Assembly (NCBI RefSeq): GCF_002087235.1
Contig: NZ_MUIO01000015.1
Span: 40,894-104,893 of the forward strand
Length of the DNA: 64,000 nt
From: Pseudomonas floridensis
GTDB lineage: Bacteria > Pseudomonadota > Gammaproteobacteria > Pseudomonadales > Pseudomonadaceae
Direction: 5' to 3'
The position numbers and the translations under genes were made by a program. Positions 17,037 to 25,621 of this stretch are shown here, in pieces; position 1 is the first letter of the stretch; each line of letters begins with the position of its first letter. The notes below the pieces were generated by a model. It searched no databases and was not told the DNA's origin. It saw only the letters and a program-made list of their open reading frames with translations.

Positions 17037-17060
17037 GTGCCTGTGCCAGTGCCAGTGCTA
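17037..17060. repeat. Tandem hexamer repeat just upstream of the DctQ gene
   Basis: Four units read GTGCCT, GTGCCA, GTGCCA, GTGCTA. The array ends a few bases before the GAGG ribosome binding site of the gene starting at 17075. Confidence 0.7.
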
Positions 17061-17074
17061 TTGCGAGGTTTCCA

Positions 17075-17638
17075 ATGACGAGAATCGTCGAGCTGTACTT
17101 CAAGCTGCTCAAGTTGCTGATCGTGCTGTGCATGGTTGCCATGGTCGTGCTGGTGTTCGGCAACGTGGTGCTGCGCTACGCCTTCAATTCGGGGATCAGC
17201 GTCTCCGAAGAACTGTCACGCTGGTTTTTCGTATGGATGATCTTCCTCGGCGCACTGGTGGCGATGAAAGAGCGGGGACATCTCGGGCTGGATAGCCTGA
17301 TCAGGCGCCTGCCGCCGCTGGGCAAACGCATCTGTCTGATCGTCGGCCAGTTATTGATGTTGTACATCTGCTGGCTGATCTCGAGCGGCAGTTGGCAACA
17401 GGCGGTGATCAATCTGCGAGTGGTAGCACCCGCGTCCGGCTTTTCGATGGCTGTGTTTTATGCCGCCGGGCTGGTGTTCGGCGTCAGCGCCGCAGCGATT
17501 CTGCTGTATCAGTTGATGCAGGCGGTGCGCGGCAAGCTGGATGACGATCAGCTGGTGATGGTCAGTGAGAGCGAGGCGGATGCATTGCTCAAGCCTGATG
17601 CGCCCGGTCCTTCCAGCCCACGGAGTGATCGGTCATGA
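17075..17638 (+). CDS. TRAP transporter small membrane subunit (DctQ type)
   Basis: A 187-residue DctQ protein with four membrane helices; the second region holds SEELSRWFFVWMIFLGALVAMKERGHL, whose E-x-x-R-x-x-F core is the family signature. It pairs with DctM to form the sodium-driven TRAP permease. The start at 17075 has GAGG upstream; a start at 17018 would add an Ala/Cys-rich low-complexity extension encoded by the hexamer repeat and is unlikely. It overlaps the next gene by four bases (ATGA). Confidence 0.9.
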   Translation: MTRIVELYFKLLKLLIVLCMVAMVVLVFGNVVLRYAFNSGISVSEELSRWFFVWMIFLGALVAMKERGHLGLDSLIRRLPPLGKRICLIVGQLLMLYICWLISSGSWQQAVINLRVVAPASGFSMAVFYAAGLVFGVSAAAILLYQLMQAVRGKLDDDQLVMVSESEADALLKPDAPGPSSPRSDRS

Positions 17639-18915
17639 CTCTGCTGATATTTCTCGGATCCTTGCTGGGCAGCATGGCGCTGGGTATTCCCATTGCGTTT
17701 GCCCTGCTGCTGGTCAGCGTTGCGCTGATGCTGCACCTGGACTTGTTCGATGCACAGATCATCGCGCAGAACCTGCTCAATGGAGCCGACAGCTTTCCAT
17801 TGATGGCGGTGCCGTTCTTCATGCTGGCCGGTGAAATCATGAACGCAGGCGGTCTGTCCAGGCGCATCGTCAATATCGCGATGGCGCTGGTAGGACACAA
17901 GCGTGGCGGTCTGGGGTATGTGGCGATCATTGCCTCCTGCCTGCTGGCGTCGCTGTCCGGTTCGGCAGTGGCTGATGCCGCCGCACTGGCCGCGCTGTTG
18001 GTGCCGATGATGGTGCATGCCGGACACAATCGTTCTCACTCGGCGGGCTTGATCGCGGCGGGCGGCATCATTGCGCCGATTATCCCGCCGAGCATCGGTT
18101 TCATCGTGTTCGGCGTCGCGTCGGGCGTATCGATTTCCAAACTGTTTCTGGCCGGCATCGTCCCGGGCCTGATGCTGGGCGCGGCGCTGGCGGTTGCCTG
18201 GTGGTTCATCTCCAGACGCGAAACGGTCGCTACGCCACCCAAGCGCAGCGGTGCGGAAGTTCTGCGTGCGCTGATCGAAGGTTCCTGGGCGCTGGGGCTG
18301 CCGCTGATCATTGTCTTCGGCCTCAAGTTCGGCATTTTCACCCCGACCGAAGCCGCGGTGGTGGCGGCCGTCTACGCCCTGTTCGTGTCGCTGGTGATCT
18401 ATCGCGAGTTGAAAGTCAGCCAGTTGTACGAGCTGATTCTGTCATCGGCCAAAACCACCTCGGTGGTGATGCTGCTGGTGGCCGCCGCCATGGTGTCGTC
18501 CTGGCTGGTGAACATTGCCGAACTTCCCGACCAGTTGGCTGCGCTACTCGAACCCTTCATGGACAACCCCACCGTGCTGCTGATGGTGATCATGCTGTTG
18601 GTGATTCTGGTCGGCACGGTCATGGACATGACCCCGACCATTCTGATCCTGACGCCGGTGCTGATGCCGGCGGTGACCATGGCAGGTATCGACCCGGTGT
18701 ATTTCGGCGTGCTGTTTCTGATCAATACCGCGATCGGCCTGATCACGCCGCCGGTAGGCACGGTGCTCAATGTGGTGTGCGGCGTTTCGAAAATCAGCAT
18801 GGACGAGATCATTCGGGGCGTCTGGCCGTTCATGCTCGCGCAGTTCGCCGTGCTGTTTCTGCTGGTGCTGTTCCCGCAACTGGTGCTGGCCCCGCTGAGT
18901 TTTCTCACCCGCTGA
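17635..18915 (+). CDS. TRAP transporter large membrane subunit (DctM type)
   Basis: A 426-residue DctM permease with about 12 helices. Family marks include SLLGSMALGIPIAFALLLVS at the N-terminus, the GGIIAPIIPPSIGFIVFG loop (about 141-158) and LITPPVGTVLNVVCGVSKIS near the C-terminus. It is the transport channel of the TRAP system and moves organic acids with sodium. It overlaps dctQ and is followed after 63 bases by the DctP gene. Confidence 0.93.
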   Translation: MTLLIFLGSLLGSMALGIPIAFALLLVSVALMLHLDLFDAQIIAQNLLNGADSFPLMAVPFFMLAGEIMNAGGLSRRIVNIAMALVGHKRGGLGYVAIIASCLLASLSGSAVADAAALAALLVPMMVHAGHNRSHSAGLIAAGGIIAPIIPPSIGFIVFGVASGVSISKLFLAGIVPGLMLGAALAVAWWFISRRETVATPPKRSGAEVLRALIEGSWALGLPLIIVFGLKFGIFTPTEAAVVAAVYALFVSLVIYRELKVSQLYELILSSAKTTSVVMLLVAAAMVSSWLVNIAELPDQLAALLEPFMDNPTVLLMVIMLLVILVGTVMDMTPTILILTPVLMPAVTMAGIDPVYFGVLFLINTAIGLITPPVGTVLNVVCGVSKISMDEIIRGVWPFMLAQFAVLFLLVLFPQLVLAPLSFLTR

Positions 18916-18978
18916 AAGGCGGGCTTACCCGCAGCACGTTCAATTGCTCCATTACCCATAACAAGATCGGAGAATGCC

Positions 18979-19998
18979 ATGCACAAACTGATGAAAACCC
19001 TGCTCGCCGGGGCCTGCGCCACCAGCCTGCTGTTGGCTGGGGTGGCCGCCCAGGCTGCGGAAATCCGTGAGCGTACGTTGCGTTTCGCGTTCCAGAATGT
19101 CAAAGAGCATCCGCAAGGTCAGGGCGCCCAGAAGTTCGCCGACCTGCTGGGCGAAAGCAGCGGCGGCAAGATCAAGGTGCGCCTGTTTCCCGGAGGTACG
19201 CTGGGCGGTGATGTGCAGACTGTGTCCGCCTTGCAGGGCGGCACGCTGGACATCACGGTGCTCAACTCCGGCATTCTGGCCGCCCAGGCTCCGGACTTCG
19301 CCATGCTCGACTTCCCGTTCCTGTTCAATGACGTGAAGGAAGCACACGCGGTCATCGATGGCCCCATCGGCCAGAAGCTGGCCGCGCAGCTCGACAGTAA
19401 AGGGCTGGTCGCGCTGGGTTATTGGGACCTGGGGTTTCGCAACGTCACCAACAGCAAACACCCGATCACGCGTCTGGAAGACATGCAAGGCCTGAAAATC
19501 CGTGTGATCCAGTCACCAATCTACCTGAAGACGTTCTCCGCGCTGGGTGCCAACCCTGTGCCGATGGCATTTCCCGAAGTCTATACCGGGCTTGAGCAGC
19601 ACACGATCGATGGCCAGGAAAATCCATTCACGGTAATCGAAGGCAGCAAGTTCTTCGAAGTGCAGAAGTACCTGTCGGTGACCGGTCATATCTTCAACCC
19701 GCAGTCGCTGATCATGAGTCAGAAAACCTGGAACCGCCTGAACGACGATGAAAAGACTCTGATTCGTGACGCGGCCGCCAAGGCGCAGGTTTATCAGCGC
19801 GAGGTGACTGCCGCCAGCATGGACCAGGCGCGGGCCAATCTGGAAAAACAGATTGCCGTCAATGACATCACCCCGGCTGAAAAGGATCGTTTTCGTGAAC
19901 GGGTCAAGCCGGTGATCGACGAATTCGCCGCGCAACTGGATGCCGGTCTGGTGAAAATGATGTACGACGAAATCGCCAGGGTTCGCACCCCTCAGTGA
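18979..19998 (+). CDS. TRAP transporter periplasmic binding protein (DctP type)
   Basis: A 339-residue DctP protein with a signal peptide ending AAQA-A (about residue 30). The conserved Arg that binds the ligand carboxylate lies in QGLKIRVIQSP; PMAFPEVYTGLEQHTIDGQENP is the matching second-half signature. Ligands of this group are sugar acids or C4/C6 organic acids. GGAGA precedes the ATG. Here the binding-protein gene is last (Q-M-P order), not first as in many TRAP operons. Confidence 0.92.
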   Translation: MHKLMKTLLAGACATSLLLAGVAAQAAEIRERTLRFAFQNVKEHPQGQGAQKFADLLGESSGGKIKVRLFPGGTLGGDVQTVSALQGGTLDITVLNSGILAAQAPDFAMLDFPFLFNDVKEAHAVIDGPIGQKLAAQLDSKGLVALGYWDLGFRNVTNSKHPITRLEDMQGLKIRVIQSPIYLKTFSALGANPVPMAFPEVYTGLEQHTIDGQENPFTVIEGSKFFEVQKYLSVTGHIFNPQSLIMSQKTWNRLNDDEKTLIRDAAAKAQVYQREVTAASMDQARANLEKQIAVNDITPAEKDRFRERVKPVIDEFAAQLDAGLVKMMYDEIARVRTPQ

Positions 19999-20094
19999 GG
20001 TCTGTGCGGCGCTGGGCGTGGCCTGTCAGGTCCTGCTGCCGCACGTTTCAGCCTTTTGATCGCCGATGAAAAAACAGTTTCCTCAAAATAGTCT

Positions 20095-20121
20095 TAAATA
20101 TCCGGGAACAGGCGTCGATAC
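20095..20121 (+). promoter_or_regulatory. Candidate sigma-28 promoter of the second chemoreceptor
   Basis: TAAA, 15 bases, GTCGATAC, about 60 bases before the start codon. Six of eight positions match the GCCGATAA element. Confidence 0.5.
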
Positions 20122-20181
20122 GCTCGGTATAAGAGCAATCCGCAGCTCGCGTTACTTCATTGACCGCAGGGGAGCTTCAGG

Positions 20182-21795
20182 ATGTCGATCAAACTCCGTT
20201 TGTTCTTGTTGATAGCCACCGGTGTGCTGGCTGTTGTGATCATCAGTCTGGTCAATTATCTGGGCAACAGCCGGATGGAAGGCGCGATGATCGACAACGA
20301 GGTCAGCATGACTGCGCTGAGCAATCACCTTGAAGCCGACATGATGCACGACGCACTGCGTGCGGATGTGCTTTCGGCCATGCTGGTGGGGGTGGGCAAG
20401 AGCGACACCCCGCGTGCTGAAATCGAGTCCTCCTTGAAAGAACACGCGGCGCATTTTCGCGAAGTGCTCGGCAACAACCTTCAATTGCCCCTCAATGACA
20501 GTCTCAAAGCCGAACTGGACAAGATCAGGCCGAGTCTGGACGCCTACGTCACAGCGGGCGAGCGCATCGTCGCTCTGGCGCTGGACAGTCCAGATCGTGC
20601 CCAGCAGGAACTGGGTACGTTCTCGGCGGCCTTCACTCAGTTGGAAGATCAGATGTCGACCCTGAGCACCCTGATCGAGGACAACGCCAAGGCCAGCGGC
20701 GCGGCCACGCGAGAAGCTATCCGCAGCACCAATGTCACCCTGGGTGTCGTGCTGGTGGTCAGCCTGTTGCTGCTGGGCGCGCAAGGGCTCTGGGTAACGC
20801 GCAGCATCATGCTGCCGTTGCAGACTGCCAGCCGCATCGCCGACAGCATCGCGCACGGCAATCTCAGCGAACCGATTGTCGAGCCGCGCAGCCGCGATGA
20901 GGCCAGCATGCTGATTCGCAGCCTGGCGGTGATGCAACGTGACTTGCGCGGCATGATCGAGGTCGTAAGGCGCAACGCCCATGGTGTCAGCGGCATGAGC
21001 GGGCAGTTGAGCAGTGGTTGTCACGAGGTGGCGGGTAGCAGCCAGCAGCAAAGCTCGGCGGCCGCGACCATGTCGGCGGCCGCCAGTGAAATGACCGCCA
21101 GCATCGAAGAAATTACCCGCCATGCCGAACAGGCACGGGAAATGGCCAATCAGGCCGAGGCGCTGGCCAAGAACGGCGGACGCGTGATTCATCAGGTGGT
21201 CAGCGACATGGACGGCATCGCCCGTTCGGCGCAACAGTCGGCGCAGGTGATTCGCACGCTGGACAAGGAATCGGAGGCCATTTTCAACATCATTCAAGTG
21301 ATCAAGAGCATCGCGGATCAGACCAACCTGCTGGCACTCAACGCAGCCATTGAGGCGGCGCGTGCCGGAGAGCAGGGTCGTGGCTTCGCCGTGGTGGCCG
21401 ATGAAGTGCGCAGTCTGGCCGGACGCACCAGTGCGTCAACCCAGGAGATCGCCAGCATGGTGGCGCGGATCCAGCAAAGTACCCGAGAAGCGGTGACCAG
21501 CATGGAGGCCGGCGTGGCGCAGGTCGATAAGGGCATGGCGGTGACGGCTGAAGTGGAGCGCGCCATTCGCGACATCCTTGACGCGACGTTGAGCACTACG
21601 CAGTTGGTCAACGACATCACCCGCACGATTGGCGAGCAGAGCCTGGCGAGCAACGAAATCGCCCATCAGGTGGAGATGATCGCCAGCATGTCGGAAGGCA
21701 ACAGCCGGGTCATCGGTGAAACGGCAACCACCACCGACGAGTTGTCGGCTCTGGCTGGCCAGCTTTCGCAGTCAGTGGACCGGTTCCGGCTTTGA
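20182..21795 (+). CDS. Methyl-accepting chemotaxis protein (four-helix-bundle sensor)
   Basis: A 537-residue chemoreceptor: helix 1 (about 6-26), a 160-residue helical periplasmic domain, helix 2 (about 190-210), HAMP ([22 protein letters not shown]) and a signalling domain with the tip [20 protein letters not shown]. The size fits the 4HB-type receptors. The ligand is unknown. AGGGGAG lies before ATG. A sigma-28-like promoter is upstream. It follows the TRAP operon and precedes another chemoreceptor; the three are not obviously one operon. Confidence 0.93.
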   Translation: MSIKLRLFLLIATGVLAVVIISLVNYLGNSRMEGAMIDNEVSMTALSNHLEADMMHDALRADVLSAMLVGVGKSDTPRAEIESSLKEHAAHFREVLGNNLQLPLNDSLKAELDKIRPSLDAYVTAGERIVALALDSPDRAQQELGTFSAAFTQLEDQMSTLSTLIEDNAKASGAATREAIRSTNVTLGVVLVVSLLLLGAQGLWVTRSIMLPLQTASRIADSIAHGNLSEPIVEPRSRDEASMLIRSLAVMQRDLRGMIEVVRRNAHGVSGMSGQLSSGCHEVAGSSQQQSSAAATMSAAASEMTASIEEITRHAEQAREMANQAEALAKNGGRVIHQVVSDMDGIARSAQQSAQVIRTLDKESEAIFNIIQVIKSIADQTNLLALNAAIEAARAGEQGRGFAVVADEVRSLAGRTSASTQEIASMVARIQQSTREAVTSMEAGVAQVDKGMAVTAEVERAIRDILDATLSTTQLVNDITRTIGEQSLASNEIAHQVEMIASMSEGNSRVIGETATTTDELSALAGQLSQSVDRFRL

Positions 21796-21894
21796 TATCT
21801 ATAAGCCATTATCTCGCGTAACCTCGCGATCCCGCCGCGCGTCGCCTGTTCGCAGGCCCGAGCGGTTTGATGCTGCCTGTCCATTCAGGATTGT

Positions 21895-21921
21895 TAAAGC
21901 TTTTGCACTAACAGACGTTAA
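21895..21921 (+). promoter_or_regulatory. Candidate sigma-28 promoter of the third chemoreceptor
   Basis: TAAAGCTT, 11 bases, GACGTTAA: seven of eight bases match the extended -35 element TAAAGTTT and six of eight match the -10 element, with consensus spacing. Confidence 0.55.
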
Positions 21922-21972
21922 CCACACCGTCTGCAATGAAATCGAATACCTTTCACACCCAGGAGCAGCGGA

Positions 21973-23769
21973 ATGCAAACGTTAAGGGTTTTGTACGAGT
22001 CGGTCGAAAAGCAGTTTTTCAACACGCTGACCAAAAAGCTCTCAAGCCTTTTCCTGCTGGTCGCTGTCAGTGCACTGCTGTACTGGGTAGCGCTCTGCGT
22101 ACGCGCAGACATCCTGACGCTGTTGCGTGGCGCTTCACTGGAAACCGGAGTGCTGGCCCGTATCGAAGGCAAGCTGGACGTTCTAAGCAATGCCATTCTG
22201 GTCAGTGCGCTGTTCACACTGGGCATGGTCGGCTTCATGGTCTGGTACCTGCGTCACCTCATTGTGCGTCCGGTCATGTTCATGACCGGGGCACTGGAAG
22301 AGATCGCCAATGGTGAGGGAGACCTGTCCAAGGATCTTCCGTTGCTGACCCACGATGAAATTCGCGTTCTGGCCAGCACTTGCAACCGTTTCCTGGCCAA
22401 GCAGCGCGAAGTCATCAGTAGCATTCAGGCATTGACGGTGCAGATCGCGGTCGAGTCGGCGCGCTCGCTGAAGAACATCAGCGACTCCAGCGACAGCGCC
22501 ACCGATCAGGCTCGCTTTGCCAAAGAGGTCATGGATCAGAGCAACATGGCGGTGGGCAGCATTGAAGACGTGTCGCAACAGACCCAAGGTATTTCCAGCA
22601 CCACCGCGCAGAACCTGAGCATGGCTCGCGGCTCGTACTCCGAGCTGCTGGAGGTGACCGGCAACATCAGCCAGATCTCCAGCAGCCTCAATGAGTTTGG
22701 TGTATTGGTGTCGGCCTTGAATGAACGCTCATCGAGCATCAAATCGATCGTCGGCCTGATCCAGCAGATTTCCTCGCAGACCAACCTGCTGGCCCTCAAC
22801 GCGGCCATCGAAGCGGCTCGGGCCGGCGAAAGCGGTCGCGGCTTCGCTGTGGTTGCCGACGAAGTGCGCACGTTGGCGCAGAACGTCAGCCGTGCGACAG
22901 ACGACATCTCTCAGAATATCGACGCGATGCTGCTGGAGGTCAGTTCCACCTATGAACAGACCCTTCAGATCAGTCAGAGCGCGCGCGAAACCCAGCAGGT
23001 CGTGGAACGTGCTTCCGGACATTTCGAGAGCATGATCGGCGACTTCGAGTCGACCAATGGCAAGCTCGCCGACATTGCCGGACATATCCAGCAATTTGCC
23101 AGCACCAACACCGGTATCAACGACCGTGTCACACGTATCTACGCCGACAGCCAGGCCATCGATCAGCGCATGCAGCACTCCGCGACGGCCACCCGTGATC
23201 TTTCTGGTGTTGCCGAGCGGGTGCAGGCGCTGTTGGGGCGTTTCGTCTTGGGCCACGGCGAGCTGGATGCCGCCATTACGCGCGCCAGTCAGTGCCGGGA
23301 TGTGCTGCAGGCGCGTCTGGCCGAGCTGCACAAGCAGGGCGTCAACCTGTTCGATCAAAGCTACAAACTGATTCCGGGCACCGATCCCAAACAGTACATG
23401 ACCAGCTACACCGAGCGCTTCGCCCTGATCTGTCAGGAGGAATGCGACAAGCTGACCAAAGGCACGCGTGGCGGAAAGGTGTCGTTCATCGTCGACAGCA
23501 AGGGTTATTGCCCGGTCAACAACAGCTGGGTGTCGCAGAAACCGACTGGCGATCGCGCCATCGACTTGCCGGTGTGCCGTAACAAACGGATGTTCTCAGA
23601 CCCGGTCGGCCTGCGTGCGGCGGGCAACAAGCAGCGTTTCCTGCTGCAGACCTACTTGCGCGATACCGGGGAAATCATGACCGAGATCGACGTGCCGTTC
23701 TTCTTTGACGGGCGCCACTGGGGAAATTTGCGAATGGGTTTCGATGCCGCGCAACTGCTTGGCAAGTGA
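21973..23769 (+). CDS. Chemoreceptor with a C-terminal cytoplasmic sensor domain
   Basis: A 598-residue protein of inverted layout. Two helices (about 25-45 and 75-97) leave only a short periplasmic loop; then HAMP, the signalling domain (tip [20 protein letters not shown], about 265-285) and an extra domain of about 170 residues after it (about 430-598). That tail contains [34 protein letters not shown] and [11 protein letters not shown], a Cache/PAS-like sensor seen at the C-terminus of some receptors. The tail holds five Cys (SQCRD, LICQEEC, GYC, LPVC). It probably senses an intracellular or redox cue. A sigma-28-like promoter is upstream. Confidence 0.9.
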   Translation: MQTLRVLYESVEKQFFNTLTKKLSSLFLLVAVSALLYWVALCVRADILTLLRGASLETGVLARIEGKLDVLSNAILVSALFTLGMVGFMVWYLRHLIVRPVMFMTGALEEIANGEGDLSKDLPLLTHDEIRVLASTCNRFLAKQREVISSIQALTVQIAVESARSLKNISDSSDSATDQARFAKEVMDQSNMAVGSIEDVSQQTQGISSTTAQNLSMARGSYSELLEVTGNISQISSSLNEFGVLVSALNERSSSIKSIVGLIQQISSQTNLLALNAAIEAARAGESGRGFAVVADEVRTLAQNVSRATDDISQNIDAMLLEVSSTYEQTLQISQSARETQQVVERASGHFESMIGDFESTNGKLADIAGHIQQFASTNTGINDRVTRIYADSQAIDQRMQHSATATRDLSGVAERVQALLGRFVLGHGELDAAITRASQCRDVLQARLAELHKQGVNLFDQSYKLIPGTDPKQYMTSYTERFALICQEECDKLTKGTRGGKVSFIVDSKGYCPVNNSWVSQKPTGDRAIDLPVCRNKRMFSDPVGLRAAGNKQRFLLQTYLRDTGEIMTEIDVPFFFDGRHWGNLRMGFDAAQLLGK

Positions 23770-23823
23770 TGGTGCCCGCCACTCTGGCCGGCACGCACGT
23801 CAGGCTGGCCAGAGGCGTGCGGA

Positions 23824-23870
23824 CCACGATGTAATGGTATGCCGACGCCTGTCGGCATCATCGTGGTTTT
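23824..23870 (+). terminator. Intrinsic terminator after the third chemoreceptor
   Basis: ATGCCGAC-GCCT-GTCGGCAT is a perfect inner hairpin, and CCACGATG / CATCGTGG form a second stem outside it with a 7-base bulge on the 5' side; TTTT follows. Confidence 0.65.
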
Positions 23871-23958
23871 CCGAGGCGTTCGCGATGGAACGTTAGCGCT
23901 CCGTCAGGCTCAATTTCTGTGACGCTCTGATTTCCGGAACGCCCACGGAGGTGTGATT

Positions 23959-24264
23959 TTGAACATTCAAGACCTGTCCAGCGACATCAAGGCTGGCAAG
24001 ATTCGCGAACTCAATCTGGTGTCGATGGAGGGCGGCTCGTACGTGCTGCACGCGCTCGTTGCGGACAAGTCGGTACCGGTCGAGGATTCCCATGGTAAAC
24101 CCTTGCACATTGCGTCGGTAGAGGAGGCGCGCAAGGTGCTTTCGTCAGTGCCGGATGTGCGTCTTTTTCTGAGCCAGGGCGTCGTCCATGATGAAATGGT
24201 GGGCCTGGACGACACGCAGGCCGAGTCATCGCGCCACGAGATCCCGTTGCGTTCCAGCCTCTGA
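23959..24264 (+). CDS. DUF6482-like small protein
   Basis: A 101-residue protein starting NIQDLSSDIKAG after a TTG codon at 23959, five bases after a GGAGGTG ribosome binding site; the GTG at 23953 is within that site and so less likely. It is soluble, with the pattern ELNLVSMEGGSYVLHALV and a Ser/His-rich end. I place it with the DUF6482 family of Pseudomonas metal- or stress-associated small proteins on general resemblance; the function is unknown. Confidence 0.65.
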   Translation: MNIQDLSSDIKAGKIRELNLVSMEGGSYVLHALVADKSVPVEDSHGKPLHIASVEEARKVLSSVPDVRLFLSQGVVHDEMVGLDDTQAESSRHEIPLRSSL

Positions 24265-24370
24265 TTCATTGCCAGCCATGGTTTGAAAGTGAATGGATTA
24301 CCGCTCTCTGGCATAGGGCGGTAGAGCAGTGTGGCGCTTGATGACAAGCGCTGTTATGACAGGAGCAGTC

Positions 24371-25153
24371 ATGCCTTTTCAGAAGCTATCCCGAATCCTG
24401 ATCACCAACGACGATGGCATCGATGCGCCGGGGGTGCTGGCGCTGGAGGAAGTCGCACGCGAACTGGCCGATGAGGTCTGGGTCGTCGCGCCGGACCACG
24501 ACCAGAGCGGTATCTCCCATGCGCTAAGCATTCACCACCCGTTGCGCGTGACCGAGCGTGGCAAGCATCGGTTTTCAGTCTCCGGCACGCCCGCCGACTG
24601 CGTGGCTATGGCCCTGCAACAACTGATGGGCCAGCCGCCGCAGTTGATTCTGTCCGGCATCAACAAAGGCGCGAACCTGGGCGTGGAGACCATGTTTTCC
24701 GGCACGGTCGGCGCGGCGATGGCCGGCCTGTTGTTGGGTGTGCCCTCAATCGCCCTGAGTCAGGCCCTGACACGTCGCGATTCGGTCCGCTGGGACACGG
24801 CGCGGCAACTGGCTCCCGAGGTGATTCGCAAGGTCTGGGGGCTGGGTTGGGAGCAGGGCAGTTGTCTGAACATCAACTTTCCGGATGTTCCGGCATCAGA
24901 GGCGGGCCCTGTACAGTTCACTGCACAAGGGGCTGGTCGTATCGACACGCTGGAAGTGGCTTCACGCACGGACATGCGCGAGCGCGACTACTTCTGGTTG
25001 AGTATCCATCGTCACGACCGCGTGGATGCCCCTGGCAGCGAAACCCAAGTGGTCATGAATGGCGGTGTTTCCGTCACGCCGCTGCGTTTCGAACGCACTG
25101 ACATGGCAATGCTGGAGCAACTGAAAGCCCGTTCTTCAGTAGCGTCCGTCTGA
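24371..25153 (+). CDS. SurE-like 5'/3'-nucleotidase
   Basis: A 260-residue SurE family phosphatase. The metal site motif TNDDG lies at residues 12-16 (D14, D15); SGTPADCVAMAL, SGINKGANLG and YSGTVGAAMAG-like (MFSGTVGAAMAG) segments follow in family order. SurE enzymes dephosphorylate nucleoside monophosphates. AGGAGC precedes ATG 24371. It is not in the usual surE-pcm-nlpD context, so it is likely a second, accessory copy. It ends where the convergent RidA-family gene ends. Confidence 0.87.
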   Translation: MPFQKLSRILITNDDGIDAPGVLALEEVARELADEVWVVAPDHDQSGISHALSIHHPLRVTERGKHRFSVSGTPADCVAMALQQLMGQPPQLILSGINKGANLGVETMFSGTVGAAMAGLLLGVPSIALSQALTRRDSVRWDTARQLAPEVIRKVWGLGWEQGSCLNINFPDVPASEAGPVQFTAQGAGRIDTLEVASRTDMRERDYFWLSIHRHDRVDAPGSETQVVMNGGVSVTPLRFERTDMAMLEQLKARSSVASV

Positions 25154-25552
25154 TCAAGGCTGGCGTATCACGGCAATGCACTTGATTTCCAGCAACAGAC
25201 CGGGATGCGCCAGTTCGGCGACGCCGATGCAGGTCCAGGCGCATTGTCCGCGTGGGAACAGGCGGTTTTTCACGTCGCGAAACACTGGCATGTGCTCGCT
25301 CATCGACACGTGATAAGTGGTCATGTCGACGATGTCATCAAAGGTGCAGCCAGCCTCGGCCAGTACCGTACGCAGGTTCTCCCAGCAGGCGATGAACTGC
25401 GCTTCGGGGTTCAGAATCACCTCCATGTCCCGCGTACGGCCGACCTGCCCGGAGCAATAGAGCGTATTACCTACCCTGACCGCTGGCGCGTAGCCGGCAC
25501 GGTCCATGATGAGTTCCATGGTGGGAGGGACGATGATTTCGCGGTCTGACAT
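25154..25552 (-). CDS. RidA family (YjgF/YER057c/UK114) protein
   Basis: A 132-residue RidA-like protein. The N-terminal part reads YAPAVRVGNTLYCSGQVGR, the middle NLRTVLAEAGCTFDDIVDMTTYHV, and the end LLLEIKCIAVI. RidA proteins deaminate reactive enamines or imines, or act as related hydrolases. The usual catalytic Arg (in R-G-x-x-P near residue 105) is not clear here: the local text is FPRGQCAWTCIGV, which keeps R and the C-terminal E of the family. AGGTG lies upstream of ATG 25552. Confidence 0.85.
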   Translation of the reverse strand: MSDREIIVPPTMELIMDRAGYAPAVRVGNTLYCSGQVGRTRDMEVILNPEAQFIACWENLRTVLAEAGCTFDDIVDMTTYHVSMSEHMPVFRDVKNRLFPRGQCAWTCIGVAELAHPGLLLEIKCIAVIRQP

Positions 25553-25621
25553 GTGGGTACACCTGGTTGTGCAATTACTGATTTGATTCTCTTGCGCTGA
25601 TCGCCGCCTGTACACGACGGC

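Larger units (their letters stand above)
16481..17074. other. Long intergenic region before the TRAP transporter
   Basis: About 594 bases. The left part (16600-16800) is AT-rich and promoter-like. A segment at about 16831-16850 (ataaaaacaatcgaggcac) resembles the leader of the chemoreceptor at 12560 and ends in a ribosome binding site for a 29-codon frame (16853-16942). The right part carries a tandem hexamer (17037-17060). No substantial gene is visible. I found no convincing sigma-54 or Fur site. Confidence 0.6.
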
